64,000 nucleotides of DNA from JAGVPT01 sp049578505 (GCA_049578505.1 JBAUMC010000024.1:23871-87870), one strand, 5' to 3'; shown: positions 37,065-45,667, numbered from the stretch's first letter. Notes: generated by a model from the letters alone, not told the origin. A program made the numbers and translations.

Positions 37065-38489
37065 TCAAAAGGGCGTATCGGCCGCCGTGGCGGGCGGTGC
37101 ATATTCGTCGAATGTCGGGAAGGCAAGGTTTTCAAAGCGTGCATATTCTTTGATGAAAGAGAGCTGCACCTCTCCCGTTGGGCCGTTTCGTTGCTTTCCG
37201 ATTATGATATCTGCGATGTTCTCGACGGATTTATCTCCTTCTATTTTTATCCCGTACATTTCAGGCCGATGAACAAAAAGCACAACGTCGGCATCTTGTT
37301 CGATGGCGCCCGACTCCCGAAGATCGGCGAGCACGGGACGTTTATCACTCCGTGCTTCCACGGCGCGGTTCAACTGCGATAGTGCGAGGACAGGAATGTT
37401 GAGTTCCTTCGCGAGCGCCTTAAGCGAGCGGGAGATCATAGAAATTTCCTGCTCCCGGCTCTGGGCGGTTTTTGGTCCTTGCATCAACTGGAGGTAATCA
37501 ACGACCACCATGCCGATATTGTGCTCAACTTTAAGACGCCGAGCTTTTGCGCGAAGCTCGAGAATTCCAAGTGCGGGTGTGTCGTCGATAAAAATTTTTG
37601 CGGCGTGAAGTTTACCGATCTGAGTGCTGAGTTTTCGCCACTGGTCGTCCGGCAATTGGCCCGTTCGCACGCTGTGTGCGTTGACTCGGGCTTCTGCACA
37701 GATAAGTCGGAGCACAAGCTGTTGCGCGGACATCTCAAGACTGAAGAATCCGACCGGAACTCCGCGGTCAATTGATGCATTTCGCGCGGCGGAGAGGACA
37801 AAGGCCGTTTTCCCCATGCTCGGCCGGCCGGCCACAATAACAAGATCCGACGGCTGAAACCCTCCGGTAAGATTATCGAGTAATGAAAATCCAGATGACA
37901 CGCCGGTCACGCCGCTGTGTTTGCCGTGAATACTTTCCAGCATTTCCATAGTATTGAAAACGGCGTCGCGCATCGAGAGAAAACTTTTCTTCATCCTCTT
38001 TTCGGAAATCTGGAAAATTTTCTGCTCGGCTTCGTCTAGCAGGTCGAGCGCATCTTCCGTTTCGTTGAAGGCGCGGCTGGTTACTTCGGAACTCGCGGAA
38101 ATGAGGTTGCGAAGAAGGGCTTTTTCTAAAACAATTTTTGCATGGTACTCGACGTTTGCTGCCGAAGTGACGCGCATTGTCAGCTCGGAAATGTAAACCG
38201 GGCCTCCGGTCTCGTCAAGTTGCCCGCGCCGCCTGAGTTCTTCGACGATAGTGATCGAATCGACGGCTTCGTTTTTCTCGAACAACCCCACCATTGCCTT
38301 GAAGATATTCTGATGTGCCGGCTTGTAGAATGCCGAGTCATCGAGAATTTCGACGGTCTTTGAAATTGCCTCTTTCTCCAAGAGCATTGCGCCGAGCACA
38401 GCCATCTCAATATCGACTGCCTGGGGAGGCACCCTCCCTTCGGACGGTCCGTCGCTCGGGGATATCGTATGTCGGAGAATCTCAGCCAT
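37065..38489 (-). CDS. dnaB: Replicative DNA helicase DnaB
   Basis: 474 residues from the ATG at 38487-38489; a TTG three codons earlier is the longer alternative. The N-terminal domain (PPQAVDIEMAVLGAMLLE) is followed by the RecA-like ATPase domain: Walker A AGRPSMGKTAF, Walker B VVVDYLQLM, the motif FSLEMSAQQLV, SQLNRAVEARSDKRPVLADLRESGAIEQDADVV and the arginine finger near LSFIKEYARFEN. It forms the hexameric helicase that unwinds the fork 5' to 3'. The presumed loader DciA is encoded 15 kb away. A perfect 26-bp inverted repeat lies just upstream, between it and the udg gene. Confidence 0.97.
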   Translation of the reverse strand: MAEILRHTISPSDGPSEGRVPPQAVDIEMAVLGAMLLEKEAISKTVEILDDSAFYKPAHQNIFKAMVGLFEKNEAVDSITIVEELRRRGQLDETGGPVYISELTMRVTSAANVEYHAKIVLEKALLRNLISASSEVTSRAFNETEDALDLLDEAEQKIFQISEKRMKKSFLSMRDAVFNTMEMLESIHGKHSGVTGVSSGFSLLDNLTGGFQPSDLVIVAGRPSMGKTAFVLSAARNASIDRGVPVGFFSLEMSAQQLVLRLICAEARVNAHSVRTGQLPDDQWRKLSTQIGKLHAAKIFIDDTPALGILELRAKARRLKVEHNIGMVVVDYLQLMQGPKTAQSREQEISMISRSLKALAKELNIPVLALSQLNRAVEARSDKRPVLADLRESGAIEQDADVVLFVHRPEMYGIKIEGDKSVENIADIIIGKQRNGPTGEVQLSFIKEYARFENLAFPTFDEYAPPATAADTPF

Positions 38490-38496
38490 TGAAAGC

Positions 38497-38606
38497 AATT
38501 AAGAATTAATAATTATGAATTAAGAATTAACGGCAATAATAGTGAATTAGGAAAGTTCGTTTTACCTTTTTTACAATTCCTAATTCATAATTATTAATTC
38601 TTAATT
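38497..38606. repeat. Perfect 26-bp AT-rich inverted repeat upstream of dnaB
   Basis: The arms 38497-38522 and 38581-38606 are exact reverse complements built from AATTAAGAATTAATAATTAT and its extension, separated by 58 bp. The left arm sits at the dnaB start and the right arm covers the udg stop codon. Similar GAATTAAGAATT strings occur after nfo (about 36038-36056), so this is part of a dispersed AT-rich repeat. Confidence 0.8.
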
Positions 38607-39378
38607 ATTCATTGTTCTTCATCTCGTCGTATAGTTTCCGCAGCTTCTGCACGTCCTCCCACGTTGGGCGTTTCCAGTTCGGGTTGCGCAGCAACGCAGC
38701 GGGATGGTATGTCACCATCAGCGGTATGCCGCGGTAGTCGTGCACGTTCTCGCGAAGCTTGGTGAGCGAGTCGGCAGTTTTCAACAGCACCTGAGCGGAT
38801 ATTCGGCCCAGGCATAAAATAATTTTCGGTTTAATGATCTCGAGCTGTTTCCATAAATACGGTTCGCATTGCTGAACTTCTTCGGGTAACGGGTCGCGAT
38901 TGTTTGGCGGACGGCATTTCAGAATGTTGCAGATGTAAACGTCTTCGCGTTTGAAATGGATCGCCTCTAAAATTTTGTTCAACAACTGTCCTGCGCGTCC
39001 GACGAACGGTTCTCCCTTTGCATCTTCATCGGCCCCCGGCGCTTCGCCGATGAGGACAATCTCCGCTTTCGGGTTGCCGACGCCGAAGACAAACTTCGTA
39101 CGAGTTGCGCCAAGCTGGCATTTCTGGCATTCACAAATCATCGTGTTTAATTCCCCTAACGATGACGTGTTCGCCCACGGTTCTGCCGGAAAATCACCCA
39201 CGGTTTTTTCCTTTGCTCCCGCTGCGCGTGAGCCGTGTTCCGCCGGCGGATAAATGATGTTTCCGAATAAATCCTTTTCTTGCATAAGATATTGTTGAGC
39301 GACGGAAATAACTTGCAGAAGCTCCTGAGTTAAAGACTCATCCGCTTTTGGCTGAGATGAGGAACGAAGATCGGGCAT
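38605..39378 (-). CDS. Uracil-DNA glycosylase, family 4 (4Fe-4S)
   Basis: 257 residues. The first 75 are a non-conserved, probably flexible extension; the rest is a family 4/5 uracil-DNA glycosylase with the Fe-S cysteines in MICECQKCQLG and CNILKCRPPNNRDP...CEPYLW, the catalytic motif LIGEAPGADEDAKGEPFVGRAGQLL and the C-terminal MVTYHPAALLRNP. It removes uracil formed by cytosine deamination; family 4 enzymes are common in thermophiles but also occur in mesophiles. It lies between coaBC and dnaB on the same strand. Confidence 0.94.
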   Translation of the reverse strand: MPDLRSSSQPKADESLTQELLQVISVAQQYLMQEKDLFGNIIYPPAEHGSRAAGAKEKTVGDFPAEPWANTSSLGELNTMICECQKCQLGATRTKFVFGVGNPKAEIVLIGEAPGADEDAKGEPFVGRAGQLLNKILEAIHFKREDVYICNILKCRPPNNRDPLPEEVQQCEPYLWKQLEIIKPKIILCLGRISAQVLLKTADSLTKLRENVHDYRGIPLMVTYHPAALLRNPNWKRPTWEDVQKLRKLYDEMKNNE

Positions 39379-39439
39379 GATAGGAATACTATACGAGAGA
39401 GACTATGCACCAAAAAGTGTCTCTCTTTTTGAGAAACAC

Positions 39440-40651
39440 TTAAAACAATTTTGCCACCCTGTTGAGGATTTCCGTCGCGACGTCGAACTTCGGCATCTTG
39501 GGTAGCTTTTCGCTTTTCCCGTTTTTATTGATGATTGTTACCACATTTGTGTCCGAGCCGAATGCCGAACCTTCGTCGCGGGGAGTGTTGAGCACGATAA
39601 AATCAAGATTCTTTTTCCGGAGCTTGTCTTTTGCATTCTTCACTTCGTCCTCTGTTTCAAGGGCGAACCCGACGAGCACCGTGCCGTTTTTCTTTGCGCC
39701 AAGCTCGCGCAGAATATCCGAAGTTGGCTCTAGTTCCATCATCAAACCACCCATCGATTCATTTTTCTTGATCTTATTTGCTGCGGCTTTCTTCGGTGCA
39801 TAGTCGGCAACTGCGGCCGACATGATAATTGCATCGCATTTTTTCGCATGCTTAGTCACAGCTTGGTGCATTTGTGCCGCTGTCTCGACGTCGACACGGG
39901 AAACGTTTTTCGGGGACCCAAGCGCCACCGGTCCGCTGATCAGCGTTACATCCGCTCCTCGCTGCGCTGCTGCGTTCGCGATCGCGAAACCCATTTTTCC
40001 AGAGGACCGGTTGCCGATGAAGCGAACCGGGTCGATGGGCTCATACGTTGGGCCGGCGGTAACAAGAAACTTTTTCCCCTTAAGGTCGAGCGGTGTCTTT
40101 ATTATAATTGATTCTACAAATGCCACGATTGCTTCAGGCTCGGGCAATCGTCCCGGGCCAATGAGACCGCTTGCAAGCTCCCCTTCGGCTGGCGGCAAAA
40201 TATGGTACCCGCGTTCGCGCAAAGCGCTAAGATTTTTTTGCGTTGCCTCGTTTAGATACATGTCGACATCCATCGCCGGTGCGATGAGAAGAGGACAGCG
40301 TAGGGCAAGCACTGTGGACGAGAGAGCATCATCTGCAATACCGTGCACGATCTTTGCAACTGTGTTTGCCGTGGCGGGTGCGACAAGCATGACGTCTGCC
40401 CATAAACCGAGGTTGATGTGCTCGACGCCGGCGTGTGTTGTCGTCCGGCTGCTCTCGGGCCACAACGACGTAATGACTTCTTCTTCCGAGAGAGTTGAGA
40501 ACGTCAGCGGAGTCACAAATTGTGTTGCTGACTGCGTCATCAGAACACGGACTCGGGCGCCAGCTTTTTTCATTAAGCGGACAACGGTGCACATCTTGTA
40601 TGCCGATATTCCGCCTGTAACACCGAGCAATATTTTTTTATTTTTTAGCAC
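39440..40651 (-). CDS. coaBC: Bifunctional phosphopantothenoylcysteine decarboxylase/synthase
   Basis: A 403-residue CoA biosynthesis enzyme, starting at GTG. The N-terminal CoaC flavoprotein domain (ILLGVTGGISAYK, catalytic His in TTHAGVEHINLG, LVAPATANTVAKI) reads PAMDVDMY where E. coli has PAMNxxM, a change seen in Bacteroidota. The C-terminal CoaB domain begins KKFLVTAGPTYEPIDPVRFIGNRSSGKMG and contains KKNLDFIVLNTPRDEGSAFGSDTN. It adds cysteine to phosphopantothenate and decarboxylates the product. It is the last gene of the conserved set yicC-gmk-rpoZ-coaBC, 15 bp after rpoZ. Confidence 0.97.
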   Translation of the reverse strand: MLKNKKILLGVTGGISAYKMCTVVRLMKKAGARVRVLMTQSATQFVTPLTFSTLSEEEVITSLWPESSRTTTHAGVEHINLGLWADVMLVAPATANTVAKIVHGIADDALSSTVLALRCPLLIAPAMDVDMYLNEATQKNLSALRERGYHILPPAEGELASGLIGPGRLPEPEAIVAFVESIIIKTPLDLKGKKFLVTAGPTYEPIDPVRFIGNRSSGKMGFAIANAAAQRGADVTLISGPVALGSPKNVSRVDVETAAQMHQAVTKHAKKCDAIIMSAAVADYAPKKAAANKIKKNESMGGLMMELEPTSDILRELGAKKNGTVLVGFALETEDEVKNAKDKLRKKNLDFIVLNTPRDEGSAFGSDTNVVTIINKNGKSEKLPKMPKFDVATEILNRVAKLF

Positions 40652-40666
40652 GGATTTCTTTTACCA

Positions 40667-40993
40667 TCAGCCGATCGGATCTTTCTTTTCTTCCTCTTCT
40701 TTGTATCTGAATTCAAGTTTATCCGACATGAGTTCACCGATGGCCTGCTCGGTCGACTTGGAACGCTTCTCGAACTCAAGGCTGATTTTCAGTTGATCCG
40801 GATTTGCGTCGACCTCTTCCTCGTCGCCGTTTGTCATTGTCGGTAGCGCCGCAATCGTCTCAATGCGTTGATTGAACTCGATCTTTGTTTCCTCGTTTAT
40901 TTGGCGTGCCCGCTTTGAGAGCACCACAATTGCTTCGTACACGTTTGCCGCTTTGGATTCGAGCGTGTGTATCTCCAGTGGTTTGATTGCCAT
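40667..40993 (-). CDS. rpoZ: RNA polymerase omega subunit-like protein
   Basis: 108 residues. The region SKAANVYEAIVVLSKRARQINEET is the omega helix that clamps the beta' C-terminus. The chain continues with an acidic C-terminal extension (EEEVDANPDQLK, EEEEKKDPIG) longer than in E. coli. Its position between gmk and coaBC is the classical rpoZ locus and supports the call. The Shine-Dalgarno AAGAGGG precedes the ATG. Omega assists assembly and stability of RNA polymerase. Confidence 0.85.
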   Translation of the reverse strand: MAIKPLEIHTLESKAANVYEAIVVLSKRARQINEETKIEFNQRIETIAALPTMTNGDEEEVDANPDQLKISLEFEKRSKSTEQAIGELMSDKLEFRYKEEEEKKDPIG

Positions 40994-41002
40994 GAAACCC
41001 TC

Positions 41003-41575
41003 TTATTGTGATGGTGAAAGTTGCAGTGAAATAATTTTGTCGACATCGTCAATCGCGCGCGGCAGTGAATCGTTGACGATTCTATAGTCGAACCGTTTGC
41101 CGATTTCTAACTCCGATGAGGCACGAGCCATTCTTTTCTGAAATGTTTTTTCATCTTCCGTTTTTCTGTTCCGCAAACGCTCCTCCAGCACTTGAATGCT
41201 TGGCGGCTCGATGAACAAGAGCACCGCTTTTGCCGCGTACAATTTTTTTATTGAAAGCCCTCCCTTAACGTCGACGTCGAATACCATGCATTTGTGGTTG
41301 TCGAGAGCGCGGTCGACTTCACGTTTTAACGTGCCGTAATAATTTCCATAAATTTGCTCGTGTTCGACCAACGCATTTTCACGGATCAACCGCTCAAATT
41401 CTTCCGGACGGAGGAAGAAATAATCTTTTCCGTCTGCTTCGTTTGCGCGTCTTGTCCTTGTCGTTGCCGATACTGAAAACTCAAAATCGGGATGACGCTG
41501 CAATACAGCCTTCACAATCGTCGTTTTGCCGCCGCCGCTCGGAGCCGAGATGACAAAAAGTTTCGGATTTTTCAT
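41003..41575 (-). CDS. gmk: Guanylate kinase
   Basis: A 190-residue enzyme that phosphorylates GMP to GDP. P-loop SAPSGGGKTTIV near residue 10, the GMP-binding segment SVSATTRTRRANEADGKDYFFL, the core motif YGNYYGTLKREVDRAL and VDVKGGLSIKKLYAAKAVLLFIEPPS are all present. Nine bp separate it from rpoZ and 25 bp from yicC, consistent with one operon. Confidence 0.97.
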   Translation of the reverse strand: MKNPKLFVISAPSGGGKTTIVKAVLQRHPDFEFSVSATTRTRRANEADGKDYFFLRPEEFERLIRENALVEHEQIYGNYYGTLKREVDRALDNHKCMVFDVDVKGGLSIKKLYAAKAVLLFIEPPSIQVLEERLRNRKTEDEKTFQKRMARASSELEIGKRFDYRIVNDSLPRAIDDVDKIISLQLSPSQ

Positions 41576-41600
41576 TCAATATGATGCAGGTCCGCAAAAG

Positions 41601-42482
41601 TTACTCGATGTTCTGCAACTGTTCGCGTATCTTTTCCAGATCTTCTTTAATGGCAACGATATGGTGCGCGATCTCGGTGTCGTTCGATTTTGAGCCGATA
41701 GTGTTCGCTTCCCGGTTCATTTCCTGAATTAAAAAATTGAGCTTGCGGCCGGCGGCTTCGTCGTTGTTCAGAGCCTCGAGAAAGAACTTGTTGTGCGAGC
41801 GGAAACGGACGCATTCCTCGGTGACGTCAAGCTTATCTGCGAGGAGCGCAATTTCAAGTTCGAGCCGCTGTGTATCGACGATATTTTTGTCGCCGAGCAG
41901 CAAGGCGATGCGTTCCTGCAGCCGCGTCCGTTCTTCGGGAATCCGCTCTTTGGAGATCGATTCAATATTTTCAAGCCGTTCCTGAATATGCCCCACCCTC
42001 GCAATCATATCCTTGGAAATTTCCTGCCCTTCGTTGGCCCGCATGGTTTTAAGATCCTGGACCGCAAGCTGCAGGGCTTCTTCAAACGCTGTCCACTCGG
42101 CGCTGACTCCTTCTTCGTCGACTCCCCCCTCGAACACCTCGGAGAATCTCAAAACATGTTCAAGGCTCACTTTTTCTTTTAGCTTCAGAGATTTTCGGAG
42201 TTGACTCAAAAGCTTGTAGTATGATTTTGCCGCGGAGACGTTGACTTTGAGCGGCAGTTTGCCGTTCGTATCGCTCTGAAGCGTGGCCGTGAGGGAGATT
42301 TTTCCACGAGCAACTTTGGCCCGGACGATCTCCTTGGTTTCGTTTTCTCGTAAAGAAAGTGAACGGGGCAGTCGCGAACTTAATTCAAAAAAACGGCTGT
42401 TGACGCTCCTGAGTTCCACGAGAGCGGAGACGCCCTCTTTGGAACATTCCCCTCTACCGTACCCCGTCATACTTTGAATCAT
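41601..42482 (-). CDS. yicC: YicC-family endoribonuclease/stress protein
   Basis: 293 residues beginning MIQSMTGYGRGE, the family signature, followed by LVELRSVNSRFFELSSRLPRSL and ending FLIQEMNREANTIGSKSNDTEIAHHIVAIKEDLEKIREQLQNIE, also diagnostic. E. coli YicC is an endoribonuclease that cleaves small RNAs such as RyhB; activity here is by family. It is the first gene of the operon with gmk, rpoZ and coaBC and is divergent from rqcH, sharing a 177-bp intergenic region that contains DnaA boxes. Confidence 0.95.
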   Translation of the reverse strand: MIQSMTGYGRGECSKEGVSALVELRSVNSRFFELSSRLPRSLSLRENETKEIVRAKVARGKISLTATLQSDTNGKLPLKVNVSAAKSYYKLLSQLRKSLKLKEKVSLEHVLRFSEVFEGGVDEEGVSAEWTAFEEALQLAVQDLKTMRANEGQEISKDMIARVGHIQERLENIESISKERIPEERTRLQERIALLLGDKNIVDTQRLELEIALLADKLDVTEECVRFRSHNKFFLEALNNDEAAGRKLNFLIQEMNREANTIGSKSNDTEIAHHIVAIKEDLEKIREQLQNIE

Positions 42483-42520
42483 AAGCGTCTCAACATAAAA
42501 AAAATTGTGATTTCATACTA

Positions 42521-42549
42521 AAAATACGAAAATCCGCTATGGCAGGCAA
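42521..42549 (-). promoter_or_regulatory. Predicted promoter of the yicC operon
   Basis: On the minus strand, TTG (42549-42547), a 20-nt spacer and TATTTT (42526-42521), about 39 bp before the yicC start codon. It is arranged back to back with the rqcH promoter. Confidence 0.5.
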
Positions 42550-42579
42550 GGGAAAGTTCTCGACAGGTTAAGCACCGAC

Positions 42580-42588
42580 TTATCCACA
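42580..42588 (+). promoter_or_regulatory. DnaA box, perfect consensus
   Basis: TTATCCACA, the exact DnaA-ATP recognition consensus, lies between the divergent yicC and rqcH promoters and is oriented toward the second box at 42645-42653. Confidence 0.7.
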
Positions 42589-42604
42589 AGTTATTCAGTA
42601 TAAG

Positions 42605-42637
42605 TTTGCTTTTGCCGCGTTTTTTGATATATTTTTG
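42605..42637 (+). promoter_or_regulatory. Predicted promoter of rqcH
   Basis: TTTG at 42605-42608, a 19-nt spacer and TATATTTTTG at 42628-42637. Transcription would begin near 42643-42646, on top of the second DnaA box. Confidence 0.6.
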
Positions 42638-42644
42638 CAGAATG

Positions 42645-42653
42645 TGTGGATAA
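42645..42653 (-). promoter_or_regulatory. DnaA box, perfect consensus, inverted
   Basis: TGTGGATAA is the reverse complement of the DnaA consensus. It starts 57 bp after the first box ends, in inverted orientation, and covers the predicted rqcH transcription start, 7 bp before its start codon. Confidence 0.7.
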
Positions 42654-42659
42654 CTGAAA

Positions 42660-44381
42660 ATGCTCGGCAACTACTTTACGTTTGTTCACGTCTCGCGTTT
42701 TATCCACCAGCAATGCATCGGCCGTAAAATTTCCGAGATATATTCGCAGCACAAGCAGCAGTTGTGTATCACTGTTGAATCGGATCGCCTGCAAACAATT
42801 ATTGTCTCCTGTCTCCCATCAGAAAATTATATCTACATCCGTGAAGGAAGTTTCCGGGCGCGAAAAAATTCCGTTGACCTTTTCCCGGCAGCAGCTGGAA
42901 AAAAAATTATCGGGGTAACGTGCGACACAAACGACCGGATCATCACCATAGAGTTGGAAGAGAACTTAAACATTACGTGTGAGATGTTTGGGTCTCGTGG
43001 AAATGTTCTTATGTTGAAGGAGGACAAGACGATCACCGTTTCTATGAGCATCGTCGATGCGTTCTTGAAGAAAAAAGAATTGGTAGGAAGCCGATACATA
43101 CGAAAAGGTCTGCAGCCGATTCCAGCGTACAAAGAAGCAGTGCAAAGCGAGCCCATTTTTCTTGAGACAATGCGGAGGACGGGTGAGGAGGGAGTTCTTC
43201 AATCGTTGAAAAAAGTAATTCCCGTTCTCGGTTCAACTCTCGCAAAAGAAATCCTGCTCCGGGCAGGCATCCAACCGTCTGCTTCCATGTCTCAAGCGGC
43301 TGACCGCGACTTGAAAAAAATCTTTGCCGAAACATCAAGCGTCATCGCAGAGGTAACTTCTCCGCTTCCAGCCGGGCAAACAAGGATCTATTTTGAAGAT
43401 GGGGCACCGGTATGTATGTCGTTGATATCGCTCAAGAGTTATTCGGAAAACAGCTACGAGTCTTTTCCAAATGTAGCAGCAGCGACTCAACGATTTGTAA
43501 GCGCAGCTCGCACTTCGTCGACGTTCACAAGCGATAAGGAGCAAATTTCGGCGTGGCTGGAAAAAGAGGAAAAGAAGGCAGCTCAAACCCGCGAAAGAAT
43601 CGCCGATGAAATTGAAAAAAAGGACCGGAGCGCGGAGTATGAATTATTCGGAAAGCTTATCATGGCGCATCTCTACGAACTTCGCAAAGGCCTGAAGACG
43701 ACAACGCTAGAAGATACGCTGTCATCAGATTCGCACGATTCCAAGGTCACCATCCCGCTCGACCCGTCTCTTACTCCCGCTCAAAACGCAGAGAAATATT
43801 TTGACAAAGCCAAAAAAGCGAAAGTGGCGATCCAGGAATCTCACACCCGGATAAAAACCCTCGACCGGCGTTTGTCGAGTCTTCGAATGTTGATCGGCGA
43901 ACTTTCAGATATTTCTTCGAGCGGCACACTGAAAGAATTCCGCCAAAGCTACAAAACACATCTGCAGCTTCTCGGATATGCTACAGAGAAGGAAAAAGAA
44001 AATCTTCCGCCGTTTCGAATCTTTACTGTCGAAGGCGGGTTTCAAGTGCTAGCGGGAAAGAGCAGTGAAAACAACGATATGCTCACGACAAAGTATGCAA
44101 AACCGGACGATCTGTGGTTCCATTGCCGAGGATCCAGCGGTTCACATGTTGTGTTAAAGGTACACAGCGCACAAGGTGAGCCGTCGAAATCGGCCATTCA
44201 TCAGGCAGCTTCGATTGCAGCGTACTACAGCAAAATGAAAAATGCATCTTCGGTTCCTGTTGCCATGACGGAAAAAAAATTCGTTCGCAAGCCGAAAGGT
44301 GCACCCGCCGGGACAGTGGTCCTCGAAAGGGAAAAAGTTCTATTCGTTGAGCCGAAGCTTCCATTCATTCCTTCAGTATAG
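42660..44381 (+). CDS. rqcH: NFACT-family ribosome quality control protein RqcH
   Basis: 573 residues. The NFACT-N domain (VHVSRFIHQQCIGRKISEIYS..., SRGNVLMLKED) is followed by helix-hairpin-helix and a long coiled coil (about 300-440). The NFACT-R domain carries the signature KYAKPDDLWFHCRGSSGSHVVLK and APAGTVVLEREKVLFVEP. RqcH binds stalled 50S-peptidyl-tRNA complexes and adds C-terminal alanine tails that mark nascent chains for degradation. Older annotations call this fibronectin-binding protein. Slightly shortened coiled coils are common. No other ribosome-rescue gene is adjacent. Confidence 0.93.
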   Translation: MLGNYFTFVHVSRFIHQQCIGRKISEIYSQHKQQLCITVESDRLQTIIVSCLPSENYIYIREGSFRARKNSVDLFPAAAGKKIIGVTCDTNDRIITIELEENLNITCEMFGSRGNVLMLKEDKTITVSMSIVDAFLKKKELVGSRYIRKGLQPIPAYKEAVQSEPIFLETMRRTGEEGVLQSLKKVIPVLGSTLAKEILLRAGIQPSASMSQAADRDLKKIFAETSSVIAEVTSPLPAGQTRIYFEDGAPVCMSLISLKSYSENSYESFPNVAAATQRFVSAARTSSTFTSDKEQISAWLEKEEKKAAQTRERIADEIEKKDRSAEYELFGKLIMAHLYELRKGLKTTTLEDTLSSDSHDSKVTIPLDPSLTPAQNAEKYFDKAKKAKVAIQESHTRIKTLDRRLSSLRMLIGELSDISSSGTLKEFRQSYKTHLQLLGYATEKEKENLPPFRIFTVEGGFQVLAGKSSENNDMLTTKYAKPDDLWFHCRGSSGSHVVLKVHSAQGEPSKSAIHQAASIAAYYSKMKNASSVPVAMTEKKFVRKPKGAPAGTVVLEREKVLFVEPKLPFIPSV

Positions 44382-44389
44382 CGACTTCT

Positions 44390-45064
44390 ATGGCGGAAAA
44401 AATCTTAGTTGTTGACGACGACCAGTACATCAGACTCATTCTTCAAAAGAAATTTTTATCTCAAGGGTACACTGTTTTTGTTGCGAATGACGGCGAGAGC
44501 GGCCTGGAGATCGCTAAGAAGGAAGCTCCCGATTTGATCATCTCTGATTGGATGATGCCGAAAATGGACGGATTGGAGTTTTGCCGGCTTGCGAAGCAGG
44601 ACGATACATTGCGATTTACATATTTTATTATTCTCACGGCCCGCGATACCCAGGACGATAAAATAGAGGGAATCGAAACCGGAGCGGATGACTTCGTTAC
44701 AAAGCCGTTCAACGATCGCGAACTTCTCACCCGTGTGAAAGCAGGGCTGCGCATCAACGCCCTGCAAAAGGTGATTGCAGAACTTCAACATGAGAAAGCG
44801 GTTACGGAACTGGCGATTACACTGGGACATGAAATCAATAATCCTCTTGGGATCATGATGCTCGTTCTTCAAGTCCTCCAGAAAAAGAATGACAGCGATA
44901 GCATAAGCGATATCCGCAAAGAATTGAGAACGGTGGCTGAAAACGGAAACAGGATAGCAGAAATTGTAAAGAAGCTCTCAAGTTTGGAAAATCCGCAAAT
45001 GAAACCGTATTTGAAAAATTCAGATACGAAGATGGTTGACCTTTCCGGAAAAAAAGAAGGATGA
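44390..45064 (+). CDS. Response regulator with orphan histidine phosphotransfer (DHp) domain, no kinase ATPase domain
   Basis: 224 residues. Residues 1-120 are a complete receiver domain: acidic pocket D10/D11, phosphoacceptor D53 in ISDWMMPKMDG, T83 and K105. A helical linker leads to a dimerisation/phosphotransfer domain with the H-box LAITLGHEINNPLG (H147), and the protein ends about 75 residues later in ENPQMKPYLKNSDTKMVDLS, without N, G1, F or G2 boxes. It therefore cannot phosphorylate itself and would need a kinase in trans. It might relay phosphate between H147 and D53 or another receiver. It lies 9 bp after rqcH and may be cotranscribed. Confidence 0.85.
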   Translation: MAEKILVVDDDQYIRLILQKKFLSQGYTVFVANDGESGLEIAKKEAPDLIISDWMMPKMDGLEFCRLAKQDDTLRFTYFIILTARDTQDDKIEGIETGADDFVTKPFNDRELLTRVKAGLRINALQKVIAELQHEKAVTELAITLGHEINNPLGIMMLVLQVLQKKNDSDSISDIRKELRTVAENGNRIAEIVKKLSSLENPQMKPYLKNSDTKMVDLSGKKEG

Positions 45065-45109
45065 GTTGTTCGCTCGAAAATTTTGGCATTCTCTATTGAA
45101 AGGAATACA

Positions 45110-45634
45110 ATGCCCGACCCTCGTTATCCGATAGGAAAATTTCAAGCAATGGATCCACTCGATAACGCAAAGCGAGCCGAGTTGATTCAACACGTTGCCG
45201 ATGCACCGAACGCACTGAAGGCGGCGGTACAGGGGCTGACAGAAAAGCAACTCGATACACCGTACCGGGACGGTGGGTGGACGGTTCGTCAAGTCGTGCA
45301 CCATATGCCGGACAGCCATATGAACTCGTATGTTCGGTTGAGGCTTGCACTCACTGAACATGAGCCAACTATCAAACCATATGAGGAGCATTTATGGGCT
45401 GAGTTGTTTGATGCGCGCACCGCACCCATTACCCCTTCGCTGCGGTTGCTTGACTCGCTTCATGATCGCTGGGTGATGCTTCTTCGCTCGCTAAAACCGG
45501 ACGATTTCTCTCGGACGTTTCGTCATCCAGAAAACGGCGTCAGGAATATTGATTGGCTGCTGCAGTTATATGCATGGCATGGCCGCCATCATGTCGCACA
45601 CATTACTTCGCTTAGAGAAAGAATGAAATGGTAA
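45110..45634 (+). CDS. DinB/YfiT-family metal-dependent hydrolase or bacillithiol transferase-like protein
   Basis: 174 residues from the ATG at 45110 (Shine-Dalgarno AAAGGAA). The N-terminus PRYPIGKFQ and the DinB-type four-helix bundle with the metal histidines in RQVVHHMPDSHMN (H64/65) and YAWHGRHHVAHI (H160, H164) match B. subtilis YfiT/BstA. Relatives are nickel- or zinc-dependent thiol transferases that use bacillithiol or a similar cofactor. Whether this organism makes bacillithiol cannot be seen here. It precedes an SDR gene by 33 bp. Confidence 0.9.
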   Translation: MPDPRYPIGKFQAMDPLDNAKRAELIQHVADAPNALKAAVQGLTEKQLDTPYRDGGWTVRQVVHHMPDSHMNSYVRLRLALTEHEPTIKPYEEHLWAELFDARTAPITPSLRLLDSLHDRWVMLLRSLKPDDFSRTFRHPENGVRNIDWLLQLYAWHGRHHVAHITSLRERMKW

Positions 45635-45667
45635 CTGCTGCCTGGCAGCAAAAGAGGAAATAAATTC

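Noticed and set aside
42483..42659. Calling the DnaA-box region an origin of replication
   Set aside because: Only two boxes and no cluster or dnaA nearby; kept as a finding but not annotated as oriC.
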